Positions 1 through 8,574 of a stretch of DNA of 64,000 nt are shown here, in pieces. The position numbers and the translations under genes are program-made. The stretch lies in contig JADJOB010000002.1 in assembly GCA_016714025.1 (NCBI GenBank), positions 2,078,001-2,142,000 of the forward strand, given 5' to 3'. The DNA is from Saprospiraceae bacterium. GTDB lineage: Bacteria > Bacteroidota > Bacteroidia > Chitinophagales > Saprospiraceae. Within the stretch, counting starts at the first letter, position 1. Every line of letters starts with the position of its first letter. The notes under the pieces are model-generated. The model was not told where the DNA came from, did not search any database, and saw nothing but the letters and a program-made list of their open reading frames with translations.

Positions 1-3000
1 GGTTGATCTACATTAAAATCAATTGCAGTAGGGACATTGGTGTTTTCGGTAACAACTACGGAGTCTAAACCTGCACAACCATTCGCTGGATTCTGTACCC
101 GAAAATAATAAACACCCGGACGATCTACTTTGGCAGTCAGTAGGGTATTGCTCCCAACTATATTTCCCTGATTGGTAGTCCAGTTTAAATTTTCAGTACC
201 ACTGCCATTTTGTACAGCGCCAACTAAAATTCCATCTTTAACTGTGCAGGTCAATTCAAACTGACCGGATGCGCGCACATGCAAATTATTTATCTGACTA
301 ACAATTAAAGAATCGGTATTGACACAACCATTTGCTGGGTTGGTAACCTGTATGTAGTAAGTACCCGGTTTGTTGATTTTAACTTGAAGAGCATTTGTTG
401 GACTGATAAAATTTCCTTGTGGACTATTCCATACAATCAATTCATTTCCTTTTGGATTGACGATTTGTCCATTAAGTGTTAAATCAAGGATAGAACAATT
501 CAATTGAGCATTTGCCCCGGCATCTATAAGAGGCTTTTGGATGTCTTCGAAAATCGTTACCTGTGTTGAATCTTCGCAATGATTGAGTGTATCAATTACC
601 CGCAGTATGTAAAGACCAGCTTTATCCAGTTGGATGGTAAGTCCGTTAGTGGATCCAACAATATTTCCATTGGCATGGGTCCATTGATAGTTGAATCGGT
701 TTCCGGTACTTGAGCCTTGTCCGCTAATATTCAACAATCGCTTAATACACGTTAAGGTATCTAGGCTTGAAATCATGGCAATGGGTTTCGCAGTGTCTGC
801 AAGGATACTTAGTTGATCTACCGACTGACACCCATTTACAAGATCTGTATTGCTTACATAATAAGTACCTGGGCTTCCTGCAACCGTACCGGCACTGTTA
901 ACGAGTCCAATGAGCATGCCATCTAATGTTGACCAGTTGTATTGCAAAGAATGATTGGTTGTAGGACTACTCGCCAACAAATTAAATTGGGTGGAACTGC
1001 AATTCCAAATAAGGTCTTGTCCTGCATTTACCTGTGGACGAACGGTATCTATTAGTACTGTTATTTTTACAAGGGTACTGCAACCATTGACCAAATCTTT
1101 TACCGACAAACTGTAATCACCGGCTTGTGTAATGCCCGGATTTAAACTGGTTGCATTTTGAATTGGTTGACCTTGATCTGCAATCCAATTGAATTGGATT
1201 TGATTGCCTACCGGTGAGTTTGCTGTTCCAACTAAATTAATACTGTTTTTCTTGCAACTTAACGTATCAGGAAATGCGATACTTGCAAAAGGAGCATTTA
1301 AATCAGGTTTTACATTGATGGTTGCCGTATCTGCACAACCATTGACGGTGTCACGTACAATCAGTGAATAGTCTCCTGCAGAACGAACAAAAAGTTTATT
1401 GCTTCCTTGTCCGCTTCCAATGGTTCCATTAAATGTAAACCATTGATAAGTTAGCTGATTGCCAGTTGACGAAAGTCCGCCGTCAATAGCAATTAATGTG
1501 TCAGAACAAGTAAAATTTAAACCAGGACCGAGTTGTGCATTGGGCACCACTTTATTCTCATCAATAAAAATAGAATCAATATTGCTGCAATGATTGTTTG
1601 TATCAATCACTTGTATAATATACCATCCGGGTGCATTTACAATGGGAGTTAGTGTATTGTTTCCGGATACAATATTTCCATTTGTGGTGGTCCAAAAATA
1701 ATTGGTAGAATCTGTTTTGGTTCCATTACCATTTAATTGCAATTGCAGAGTTGAACAATTTAAAGTTCCTCCTGATCCTGCTGCAACCGCGGGCAGTTTT
1801 CTGCTGTCAACAATCAATAAACTATCAGTAGATGTACATCCATTAATTTTATTGACAGCGGTAAGCACCACTTTCCCAGCTTTGGTTTCGGTTTTTGAAT
1901 TCAGCATGGATTCAGCTGGTAAATTTCCAGAAGGCAAATTCCAAAAATAGTCAATAGACTGATTTGGATTATTTCCATTTGCTTGAATTGTAACATTTGA
2001 CTGAATGCAATCAAGAATTAAGTCTGGTCCTAATTCCAAATCTGGAATTAAAGTGTCTTTTTTTACTGCAATGGATTTATCGGTAAAACATTTATTCGTT
2101 TTATCGGTAATCCGAAGTTGATAGTTGCCTTCCTTGGAAGTAAACAAACTGTCTTCATTGCGAAGTTTGGAATTATCAGGCAACAACCATTCATACGTAT
2201 ATTTTGAAGTATCAAAAGGAGTTCCTGTTAGCAAGGCATTGTTTCGAATGCAATTCAATAAGGTATCGCCGGAAAATTTGAGATTGGGATGTAAGGTATC
2301 TGAGACTACTACATCCTGTATTTCTAATTCACAACCGGAATTGGCATCTATGATAACAACTTTGTAGATACCGGCTTCTGTGACATAGGCAATGGAATCA
2401 TTTCTTCCCCGGTGAATCTTATTTGCAGGAATCCAATTAAAAGTAAATTGTCCACTTCCATTGAGCGGATTGGCTTTTAGAATGATGGTATCTGAATTGC
2501 AATTGGCAATTCCTTCAACTTCTAAAGTCCCTTCCAAATCATCAGATGCGCTTACATCGATTTCTGCTTCTTTTTCACAAATGACATTGCCATTTTTATA
2601 AGTAACTTTAATGATATAGGTTCCGCTTCCTTGGCCCCGTGCGGTTAATCCATTTTGTGAAACGATTTTACCACCAACCGTACTCCATTCATAAGTAATA
2701 TTTGGACCAGCAGTTGAACCAATTGCATTCAAGTCAAAAATATCAGAGGCACATTTTGGAAGTTTTGGAACTTCAATACGTGCTTTAAGATCTACTACTT
2801 CAACCATGACTTCATCGTCATCCATGCATTTTTCATACATCTCGATATCATCAATGGCGAAGTCATTACCAAAACCGACACCGGTTGTTTCACGGATACA
2901 CATTTCGACGTTACCGGATTTTGCTTGAAAGCACGCTTCAAATTCGATCCAGTCACAAAGTGCTCCTGCTGTCACCGACCCAATTGAAACACCATCTGCC

Positions 3001-3599
3001 TGAACGTTTAAAACACAGGGGGAAACCGGATAAACACTGGTAACATAAAGGCGAAATAAATAACTGTGGCCGTTAATAACGTTTACGTTCTGGCACCAAA
3101 CTTTGGCATTGGTGGCAGTATGTCCATCGACAATCAACATATTTCCTGAACCCGTTGTATGGTCCGGACAATGACTAAATCCACTGTTGTAAGGAAATGG
3201 ATCGGGTCCGACACTGAGCCATCCGGGTCCAAAGGTGCCACCCGGACTGCCATAACTGTATTCGTGGGTAAAACCGGAATTGCCGGCTTCAAAATCACCG
3301 TTGCGTATCAGATTGGTCGTCCCGACTTGCTCAACAGTAAAGGTGTATTTATACTTGCCTGGAGGTGCATTTACAATAGGATCGGTTGCATTGGGATCAC
3401 TCAGGTAGGTCGTAGGTGTCCAGGAATATTTCATGGGATTCCCGGAATAGCTTCCCATCAATTGAACCGGCATCGACGGATCGCAGGTAAATAAATCGGG
3501 TCCGGCATCGGCTGATAAACCTGTACATTGGGAATATCCTGCAATTGAATTAAATACTAAAAAAACAGCTATATATAAATAGTTCAAACGTAAGCTCAT
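1..3599 (-). CDS. Giant secreted PKD/Ig-like repeat surface protein (3' end outside window)
   Basis: The minus strand is open from an ATG at 3599 to the window edge (about 1199 codons), so the C-terminus is missing. An N-terminal signal peptide of about 24 residues ends in GYSQ. A first PKD/Ig-like unit follows, then a jelly-roll, CBM-like region beginning near residue 100 (RNGDFEAG) and running to about 255. After that come about eleven tandem units of roughly 85 residues, each with a C in a 'LxC' strand, a YxW core strand and an exit such as 'DxxNGC'. Such architectures in Bacteroidota are usually cell-surface adhesins or matrix proteins exported by the T9SS; a sorting domain is expected beyond position 1 but is not seen. 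An AAGGAG stretch lies directly against the start codon, too close for a normal ribosome-binding site. No enzymatic motif is visible. The surface role is inferred from architecture. Confidence 0.85.
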   Translation of the reverse strand, partial: MSLRLNYLYIAVFLVFNSIAGYSQCTGLSADAGPDLFTCDPSMPVQLMGSYSGNPMKYSWTPTTYLSDPNATDPIVNAPPGKYKYTFTVEQVGTTNLIRNGDFEAGNSGFTHEYSYGSPGGTFGPGWLSVGPDPFPYNSGFSHCPDHTTGSGNMLIVDGHTATNAKVWCQNVNVINGHSYLFRLYVTSVYPVSPCVLNVQADGVSIGSVTAGALCDWIEFEACFQAKSGNVEMCIRETTGVGFGNDFAIDDIEMYEKCMDDDEVMVEVVDLKARIEVPKLPKCASDIFDLNAIGSTAGPNITYEWSTVGGKIVSQNGLTARGQGSGTYIIKVTYKNGNVICEKEAEIDVSASDDLEGTLEVEGIANCNSDTIILKANPLNGSGQFTFNWIPANKIHRGRNDSIAYVTEAGIYKVVIIDANSGCELEIQDVVVSDTLHPNLKFSGDTLLNCIRNNALLTGTPFDTSKYTYEWLLPDNSKLRNEDSLFTSKEGNYQLRITDKTNKCFTDKSIAVKKDTLIPDLELGPDLILDCIQSNVTIQANGNNPNQSIDYFWNLPSGNLPAESMLNSKTETKAGKVVLTAVNKINGCTSTDSLLIVDSRKLPAVAAGSGGTLNCSTLQLQLNGNGTKTDSTNYFWTTTNGNIVSGNNTLTPIVNAPGWYIIQVIDTNNHCSNIDSIFIDENKVVPNAQLGPGLNFTCSDTLIAIDGGLSSTGNQLTYQWFTFNGTIGSGQGSNKLFVRSAGDYSLIVRDTVNGCADTATINVKPDLNAPFASIAFPDTLSCKKNSINLVGTANSPVGNQIQFNWIADQGQPIQNATSLNPGITQAGDYSLSVKDLVNGCSTLVKITVLIDTVRPQVNAGQDLIWNCSSTQFNLLASSPTTNHSLQYNWSTLDGMLIGLVNSAGTVAGSPGTYYVSNTDLVNGCQSVDQLSILADTAKPIAMISSLDTLTCIKRLLNISGQGSSTGNRFNYQWTHANGNIVGSTNGLTIQLDKAGLYILRVIDTLNHCEDSTQVTIFEDIQKPLIDAGANAQLNCSILDLTLNGQIVNPKGNELIVWNSPQGNFISPTNALQVKINKPGTYYIQVTNPANGCVNTDSLIVSQINNLHVRASGQFELTCTVKDGILVGAVQNGSGTENLNWTTNQGNIVGSNTLLTAKVDRPGVYYFRVQNPANGCAGLDSVVVTENTNVPTAIDFNVDQ

Positions 3600-3609
3600 C
3601 TCCTTGGTG

Positions 3610-3625
3610 GTTTGTAAATACAAAC
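3610..3625. promoter_or_regulatory. Perfect 7-bp inverted repeat upstream of the giant surface protein
   Basis: GTTTGTA-AA-TACAAAC is a perfect dyad with a 2-bp centre, ending 10 bp before the ATG at 3599. It could be an operator or a small hairpin in the leader. No T-tract follows on either strand, so a terminator is less likely. Its function is unknown. Confidence 0.3.
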
Positions 3626-3686
3626 ACTAAGATACGGTTCTTAAGAAAATGAGACTGAATAACTAAGATGATCTCTATTGGCAAGA

Positions 3687-4250
3687 TTAATCTGCTGTAA
3701 ATCCAATATTTACACAAGGTGCGATTAAGTTGGTAACTGAAGTAGTCGGAAAGGATGGACAGCCGTTGATCCCGCAAGGCTCTTCATTAAAGGAAAGAAT
3801 TTTGAGGTTCCCTTTAGTAATAGGAAAATTGAATACATCTCCATTTGCATTGCGCACATTAAAAAAGACATCTGCAACCAAACTCACTCCAAAGTCAATC
3901 CCTGCTTTGATTTCAACCGGAGGAATGTTTACATAATATTCCGTACTGCTCCATTTAGATTCAATGAATTTTTCGATTAGGAGTTGGTTGGTGTTGAGAT
4001 TATAAAGTCTGATTTTATAAGTTCCGGTATCTGGAACCAGGATTCCAAGTTTAGATAGGGTGCCGTTTACAAGGGATTGAAATTTAAAACCATATTCCCA
4101 GGTAGCTGCTGCTTGTGTAACCGTGTCAATTTTAATTCCAGCTTGGTCAAGTAAACTGAAAATTGGAGTTTCTAATGGATTTGAATTTTCATCGTTGCAT
4201 TGTATAAAGAGAAATCCAAATAGCATGAAGAAACAAACAATACGGATCAT
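3687..4250 (-). CDS. Putative lipoprotein, DUF4082-like beta-sandwich
   Basis: A 187-residue protein with a short hydrophobic leader ending in FIQC (lipobox-like, acylated Cys about residue 18), followed by acidic NDEN, as in many surface-exposed Bacteroidota lipoproteins. The body (about 45-150) has strands such as GFKFQSLVNGTLSKLG and YKIRLYN. These resemble DUF4082-type domains, in which an all-beta fold describes a 'property of a material' segment next to adhesin repeats. The C-terminus carries a Cys pair (CGINGC). It lies 87 bp upstream of the giant PKD-repeat gene on the same strand and may be co-expressed with it. The family assignment is by eye only; the lipoprotein call is firmer than the domain call. 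Confidence 0.65.
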   Translation of the reverse strand: MIRIVCFFMLFGFLFIQCNDENSNPLETPIFSLLDQAGIKIDTVTQAAATWEYGFKFQSLVNGTLSKLGILVPDTGTYKIRLYNLNTNQLLIEKFIESKWSSTEYYVNIPPVEIKAGIDFGVSLVADVFFNVRNANGDVFNFPITKGNLKILSFNEEPCGINGCPSFPTTSVTNLIAPCVNIGFTAD

Positions 4251-4419
4251 GTTATTAATTTTTATGGTAGTTTATAATTTTGGAATTTACAATTTGTGAA
4301 TCAGACAGAGTCAATAAATTATTAGATATATATTGAGACCCATTTTATATAAAAATTTGGCAGCGACTTCCGGTGGATTAATATGACTGAAATTAATCTA
4401 ATCACAAAAGATTTAATTC

Positions 4420-5694
4420 TTATCGCATTATGCACGATACACTTACAACCGGAACAATATTTTCCAGTTTACCTGCATCATCAAAAGATGCACGCATGGC
4501 ATAATTTAATATGACGTTGCGGCTGAAACGCCAATCTCCCCCGAAAGAAATAAATTTACTGCCCTTAAAGACATCTTGATTGAAATTTACCGGACTAAAG
4601 ATTTCGGTAAAAAAATTATAACGGTAATTTCCGTAGCGGAAGTTGAGTCCGCAATCCAACTGGTAATATTTTTCATTGATCAGGATATTTTTATCACCGG
4701 TAACACGTGCGATGCCGCTGAGCAATATGTTTTTGCCAAAGCCACGACTTCCATTAATCCAAAGACCCCAGAGGTTTCTTACTTTGCGTAAATTCTTAAA
4801 CTTAAGCAAACTGCTGTCACGACTGTCAAAATCATAAGCCTGTCCAAAGGCCAAATCAATGTAACTGGCATTCCATTTTTCAGCTTTATAGAGGTCCACA
4901 ATTTTTTTCATGCGTTCAATAAAAGCGTCATCTAAGCCATTTAATTCCATCTCAAAGGCTTTGATGGTTTCTTTGATCTGGTACTTTTCTTCCATGTCGC
5001 TGGTTTGGGCCATGGTTTTTTTCTGAGCTACTATTTGTGCCTTCAAATCTGCTTTTTTCTCGTCGTATTCTTTTATGACGTTTCGGAAAATGTGTTTGTC
5101 ATCCAGAGGTTCATATTCTTTATACAAATTAATCTTAGCAGCATAAGAAAAACTGCGGATTCGCCAATTGTTTTCGATTATGACTATGGAATCATTGCCT
5201 TCTATGTCCTTAAATGTCAAGCTCTTTGTATTTAACTCCGTATTGCCATCTACAGTCCCGGCTGAAAGATCCAAACTTGCCATGCGTTTCAAAAAATTGG
5301 ATCGCTTGTAGTAGTTTTTCAATTTCTTTGGCGTATTGAAATAAATTTCATTGATGGGTTGTGTTTGAATGGCCAGGTTAGGAGTCAAGCCATAGCTTTT
5401 AAAAGACCAATCCACTTTAAAATTGCGTAAATTGGATGGCTTGGGAACCAGGCATGGATTCACGCCCAACAAATCAAAAGCAGGGGAGACCGGTATGGAA
5501 AATTCAGGCGCATAACTGATGTAATTAGCTGTCTGCTCTTCCATCTGATTTTCTGCCTGTGATTGTCCTGTGTTGACTGAAAGTAAGATTGCGAATGCCT
5601 GTAATAGTAATACAGGCATTTGCTTCTTATTTTTGAAAGGGATTTTGCTTACATCCACAGATAAACTAATTATAGATTTAGTAAACGAATACAT
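4420..5694 (-). CDS. Exported protein of unknown function, possible outer-membrane barrel
   Basis: I do not recognise this 424-residue protein. A hydrophobic segment at about residues 27-45 (MPVLLLQAFAILLSV) is a likely signal sequence; M26 (position 5619) is an alternative start that would leave a cleaner signal peptide. A charged, probably coiled-coil stretch lies at about 185-245 (EYDEKKADLKAQI). The last 150 residues alternate aromatic and polar residues (YRYNFFTEIF, GGDWRFSRN), as in membrane beta-strands, although the final residue is Arg rather than an aromatic. Its start lies 2 bp after the stop of the cysteine-rich gene at 5697-5978, so it is very probably the last gene of that operon. 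By position it could be an outer-membrane partner or assembly factor for the small secreted proteins; that is inference. Confidence 0.65.
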   Translation of the reverse strand: MYSFTKSIISLSVDVSKIPFKNKKQMPVLLLQAFAILLSVNTGQSQAENQMEEQTANYISYAPEFSIPVSPAFDLLGVNPCLVPKPSNLRNFKVDWSFKSYGLTPNLAIQTQPINEIYFNTPKKLKNYYKRSNFLKRMASLDLSAGTVDGNTELNTKSLTFKDIEGNDSIVIIENNWRIRSFSYAAKINLYKEYEPLDDKHIFRNVIKEYDEKKADLKAQIVAQKKTMAQTSDMEEKYQIKETIKAFEMELNGLDDAFIERMKKIVDLYKAEKWNASYIDLAFGQAYDFDSRDSSLLKFKNLRKVRNLWGLWINGSRGFGKNILLSGIARVTGDKNILINEKYYQLDCGLNFRYGNYRYNFFTEIFSPVNFNQDVFKGSKFISFGGDWRFSRNVILNYAMRASFDDAGKLENIVPVVSVSCIMR

Positions 5695-5696
5695 AA

Positions 5697-5978
5697 TCAG
5701 CTTTTCTTTTGAGTTCCACCCGGCAAAATGGTTTTAATATCCTTTGATTTATTCTTTGGCGGAGCTACGGGCATCGGTACACAATGGTTTTTAAAATCAC
5801 ATGCATAGCGTTTGCAACCAATTGTAAGTTGTTGATTCGTGCATTTGATGCAAATCATGGTATCCAGGTTTAAGGTGTCGCATGATTTGGTGTAGAGTTT
5901 TTCTTTTAAAGTTGACTGACTATTGCCAATTGTAGCGCAAGAAATAAAAACAAACACGCTGAAAATTGTATATTTCAT
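5697..5978 (-). CDS. Small secreted cysteine-rich protein, single-domain paralogue
   Basis: A 93-residue protein with a signal peptide ending GNSQ. The mature part keeps only the N-terminal domain seen in the larger paralogues upstream: YTKSCD, then CIKC, GCKRYAC and a final Cys, the pattern C..C.C..C.C..C. It ends in a basic Lys/Pro-rich tail (PPKNKSKD). It lacks the second half that the paralogues at 6001-6639, 6644-7300 and 7320-7964 contain, so it is either a truncated copy or a deliberately short member. It lies 22 bp downstream of the preceding gene and 2 bp upstream of the next one, an operon arrangement. Function unknown. Confidence 0.7.
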   Translation of the reverse strand: MKYTIFSVFVFISCATIGNSQSTLKEKLYTKSCDTLNLDTMICIKCTNQQLTIGCKRYACDFKNHCVPMPVAPPKNKSKDIKTILPGGTQKKS

Positions 5979-6000
5979 AAACTTTTGATTTTAATTAAAA

Positions 6001-6639
6001 TCAATTGGCTTTTGTGTTGATTACAATGCCTTCAAAAGGTGCGATGCTGGTCATACGGATTTTACCTTTGCATTTGAGTATGCATCTTTCTTGGTCTTCA
6101 AATTTTCTTAAAAAACAATCTGTGTATTTACCGTTTATAAATGGTTGGCATCCTGGAGGCAACACTAAAGGACAAGCTTTCTCGCATTTTTGTTCTATAG
6201 ATACTGAACTTTGCCCAGCTTTTCTCCCAAGTGCAATAACATCATTGGAAGGACTTACCGGGTATAAAACCAAGTTGTCCATTTCGTCAACTGCAATGTA
6301 AGTATTTCCAGTTGGATTTTGAAAATAACACACTGTCCCATTTGCAATACTCAATTTTTTAATTCCTTTTATTGTGTTAAAATTAGTAGATTTCAAAGTA
6401 TTAGTTAATTGTGTTTTTGTAATAGGAAGTTTTTTGTAGTTTCCTTCTAAATATGAATAATATTCTGTGCAGTTTTTACTTAGTTTTTGATCTTGGCAAA
6501 TGCTAAATAATTTAAAATCCCTTGAAATGTTTTCAGTTGTTTTGATATAATATTTTTTACCATCTATACTTACATTTGTTTGCGAATATGCACAAAAAGT
6601 AAGAGCACAAAATCCAATAATTATTCTAATTATTTTCAT
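6001..6639 (-). CDS. Secreted cysteine-rich paralogue (divergent Cys spacing)
   Basis: A 212-residue exported protein (signal peptide to about residue 20, ending AYSQ). Residues 25-70 match the family's first domain (YYIKTTE, then CQDQKLSKNC), though some family cysteines are replaced. A middle region with NTIKGIKKL and TYIAVDE matches the paralogue at 7320-7964 (NIKGIQKE, TYISRTE). The last 70 residues hold a six-Cys cluster C-x3-C-x7-C-x10-C-x10-C-x3-C, a looser version of the eight-Cys module in the two neighbours upstream. It is 22 bp upstream of the next gene and 4 bp downstream of the previous one. No enzymatic motif is visible; a disulfide-stabilised extracellular protein is likely. 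Confidence 0.75.
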   Translation of the reverse strand: MKIIRIIIGFCALTFCAYSQTNVSIDGKKYYIKTTENISRDFKLFSICQDQKLSKNCTEYYSYLEGNYKKLPITKTQLTNTLKSTNFNTIKGIKKLSIANGTVCYFQNPTGNTYIAVDEMDNLVLYPVSPSNDVIALGRKAGQSSVSIEQKCEKACPLVLPPGCQPFINGKYTDCFLRKFEDQERCILKCKGKIRMTSIAPFEGIVINTKAN

Positions 6640-6643
6640 GGTT

Positions 6644-7300
6644 TTATTTTTGAAATGATATTGGTTTAACTAATATGTTGTTTAATACAATTTGGATTTT
6701 TTTTACATACTTATCACAGATGCCGGTGCATCCTAAAAAACTTATTGCACAGCCATCGAGGCAATCATAATATGATGATGTAGTAGCGCCGCCAGTACTG
6801 CCAACCGTACATTCGTAAAAGCATTTTCCTTTTGCATCTATACAGGCGTTACGGCAAGCAATATTTTCAGGAATAGAAGGTCTTTTAGCAATAGTTCTTG
6901 GTGGGTTTGAAAATTCAACTATGTTTAAATTTTTACCATGGCCAATAAAGTAAACCCTTGCGTTGGCTTTATCAATAAAAGATAAACTAACTTTGTTATT
7001 GACTTTCTCAGTGTTGACATTTTTTAAACCTGTTAAGCCTTTTGATTTAGCAATAGAATTTGCTTCTGTGCTGGTTAGAACTGTTTCCTGAAAGTCGCTG
7101 CCTCCTGTAGAAAAATAGGATTTACAATTTTTGCTTAATTTGGTATCGCTACAGGTAGTAATGTGTGCAACATCAGCAGAGAGTTTAATATTACTTTTTG
7201 TAAAAGCTTTGGACCCATTGATTTGCATGCTTTTTTGAGCAATGCAACCAAAGGCAAGTGTTAAAAGCACTAAAATAGACATGCAAGTTTTAAATTTCAT
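6644..7300 (-). CDS. Secreted cysteine-rich paralogue with eight-Cys module
   Basis: A 218-residue exported protein (signal peptide ending CIAQ; the Cys just before it could also make this a lipoprotein). The first domain has AFTKS and CSDTKLSKNC. The C-terminal part from about residue 148 contains eight cysteines spaced C-x3-C-x6-C-x3-C-x15-C-x3-C-x6-C-x3-C. Apart from a longer middle linker this is identical to the module in the gene at 7320-7964. The repeated C-x3-C pairs resemble disulfide-clamped helical hairpins (alpha-hairpinin-like), but that fold is inferred. It is 19 bp downstream of the preceding gene. Function unknown; part of the cysteine-rich operon. Confidence 0.75.
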   Translation of the reverse strand: MKFKTCMSILVLLTLAFGCIAQKSMQINGSKAFTKSNIKLSADVAHITTCSDTKLSKNCKSYFSTGGSDFQETVLTSTEANSIAKSKGLTGLKNVNTEKVNNKVSLSFIDKANARVYFIGHGKNLNIVEFSNPPRTIAKRPSIPENIACRNACIDAKGKCFYECTVGSTGGATTSSYYDCLDGCAISFLGCTGICDKYVKKIQIVLNNILVKPISFQK

Positions 7301-7319
7301 GATTTTAATATTAATTTAA

Positions 7320-7964
7320 TTAATCAAATACATTTAAAGTGCTGAGACCACCTGCGCCTTTTAAAGCAATGCTTATGGTTGATTTTGGAACAAATTTGTT
7401 GCAAATTCGTGCACATGCCAATCTACTTCTTTTACATTCGTTTAAGCATAGAGTATTGCTTCCGCAGTTTCTGTCGCATAATTCGCCAACGTCAATGCAT
7501 CCTTTTAAACATTTCTTGTTTTCTGGCGATGGTTGTGTAGGCCGTGCTGCAATTTTAGTGCCTTTTGGGATTGTGTATGAATCTAAAGTTAGGGTAGATT
7601 CAGTTCTGGATATATAAGTACGCGTATCTCCATCCTGAATGTAATAGTCCGTAAGTCCAACACCTGTGGCCTCCTTCTGAATGCCCTTTATATTTTGAAC
7701 TTTAGCTGTTTGAATCAGTGATTTTAATGTCAATGTACCCATTTTAAATTGTGCGCATTGTCCAAAATCATCACATGTGTAAGTTTTGCAATTCTTTTTT
7801 AATTCTTTGTCTTCGCATAAGACGCATGAATTTGTATTGGTGGCAACACGATCGCAGGATTTAATGAATAAGCCGTTTTTTGCAGTTGCTATTTGCGTTT
7901 TTTGTTGTGAGAAGGCACAAGAAACAAAGCAAATTGTGAATAGTGCTAGATTAATTAATTTCAT
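7320..7964 (-). CDS. Secreted cysteine-rich paralogue with eight-Cys module
   Basis: I place the start at the ATG at 7964, giving 214 residues with a clean signal peptide (MKLINLALFTICFVSCAFSQ). An in-frame start further upstream would run through the neighbouring gene and read as nonsense. The first domain contains FIKSCD, CVLCEDKELKKNCKTYTC and a further Cys. The C-terminal module from about residue 150 has eight cysteines in the exact pattern C-x3-C-x6-C-x3-C-x5-C-x3-C-x6-C-x3-C, that is, two copies of C-x3-C-x6-C-x3-C. The stop of the upstream gene is 4 bp before this start, so the two are likely coupled. Function unknown. Confidence 0.8.
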   Translation of the reverse strand: MKLINLALFTICFVSCAFSQQKTQIATAKNGLFIKSCDRVATNTNSCVLCEDKELKKNCKTYTCDDFGQCAQFKMGTLTLKSLIQTAKVQNIKGIQKEATGVGLTDYYIQDGDTRTYISRTESTLTLDSYTIPKGTKIAARPTQPSPENKKCLKGCIDVGELCDRNCGSNTLCLNECKRSRLACARICNKFVPKSTISIALKGAGGLSTLNVFD

Positions 7965-7968
7965 ATTT

Positions 7969-8460
7969 TTATTTTTTAGTTGTTGTACTTGGAGTGGTTG
8001 TTTTAATACCCTTATTTTTATTCGATGTAGGTACTTTTTTGGTTGCTCTAATGCAAACACAATTATCATTTTCATCACAAATAGCACATTCAAGGCAAGA
8101 TTTACATAGGCCATTAGGTCCAAACATGTCGTTACAATCTTCTATGCCATGACATTCACATTGGAGTGGGGAACATGTAAATCCTGCACCAGGTGTTGTT
8201 CCACTGAGTTTGTAACTAACGCCATCAATGGTTGCACTTGATATAGTTCCTGATTTTAATGTTACTGAAATTATTTTTCCGCTTGCCAATTTAATTGAGT
8301 TGGTACCTTCAACTAATTTACTTTTAGAAATGTAATTTACTTTACTGGTACCTATTGTTTTGGTAGACGCACTAATACTTGTAGATGCAGCTTTTTGCTG
8401 AGCATTTATAAACTGCAATGATATTGCAAGAAGGAATAAGCATAATTTTATTTTTTTCAT
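7969..8460 (-). CDS. Secreted cysteine-rich protein, first gene of the operon
   Basis: A 163-residue exported protein (signal peptide to INAQ). The first half is a Ser/Thr-rich beta-like segment without cysteines (residues 25-90). The second half is a dense cysteine region (CSPLQCECHG, then CKSCLECAICDENDNCVC) reminiscent of EGF- or metallothionein-like folds. A Lys/Thr-rich tail ends in TTKK. It differs in sequence from the other operon members but shares size, export and cysteine richness. It is the promoter-proximal gene: a plausible promoter with a dyad lies just upstream, and the response-regulator gene ends 114 bp further upstream. Function unknown. Confidence 0.75.
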   Translation of the reverse strand: MKKIKLCLFLLAISLQFINAQQKAASTSISASTKTIGTSKVNYISKSKLVEGTNSIKLASGKIISVTLKSGTISSATIDGVSYKLSGTTPGAGFTCSPLQCECHGIEDCNDMFGPNGLCKSCLECAICDENDNCVCIRATKKVPTSNKNKGIKTTTPSTTTKK

Positions 8461-8476
8461 ATTAATTATTTTATTG

Positions 8477-8507
8477 CAAAGATCCTATGGCTTTCAAGCC
8501 TAAGCAA
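8477..8507 (-). promoter_or_regulatory. Candidate Bacteroidota-type promoter with dyad operator for the Cys-rich operon
   Basis: Read on the minus strand there is TTG (8507-8505), a 20-bp spacer, then GATCTTTG (8484-8477). This matches the Bacteroidota sigma consensus TTG/TAnnTTTG except for the first base of the -7 box. The spacer contains the dyad GGCTT-GA-AAGCC (8500-8489), a possible operator. The predicted transcript would start about 10 bp before the ATG at 8460. Sequence inspection only. Confidence 0.35.
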
Positions 8508-8574
8508 TCGCATGTTAGTATGAAATCAATAGAATTAAGAGAGATATATTCTTTGAAAGGATCCTGAATAGTTC

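Noticed and set aside
1702..3494. Plus-strand ORFs opposite the giant surface protein
   Set aside because: They are antisense to a continuous minus-strand frame with clear repeat structure.
7965..8123. N-terminal extension of the gene ending at 7320
   Set aside because: It overlaps the upstream cysteine-rich gene in another frame and lacks a signal peptide; the ATG at 7964 gives a proper one.
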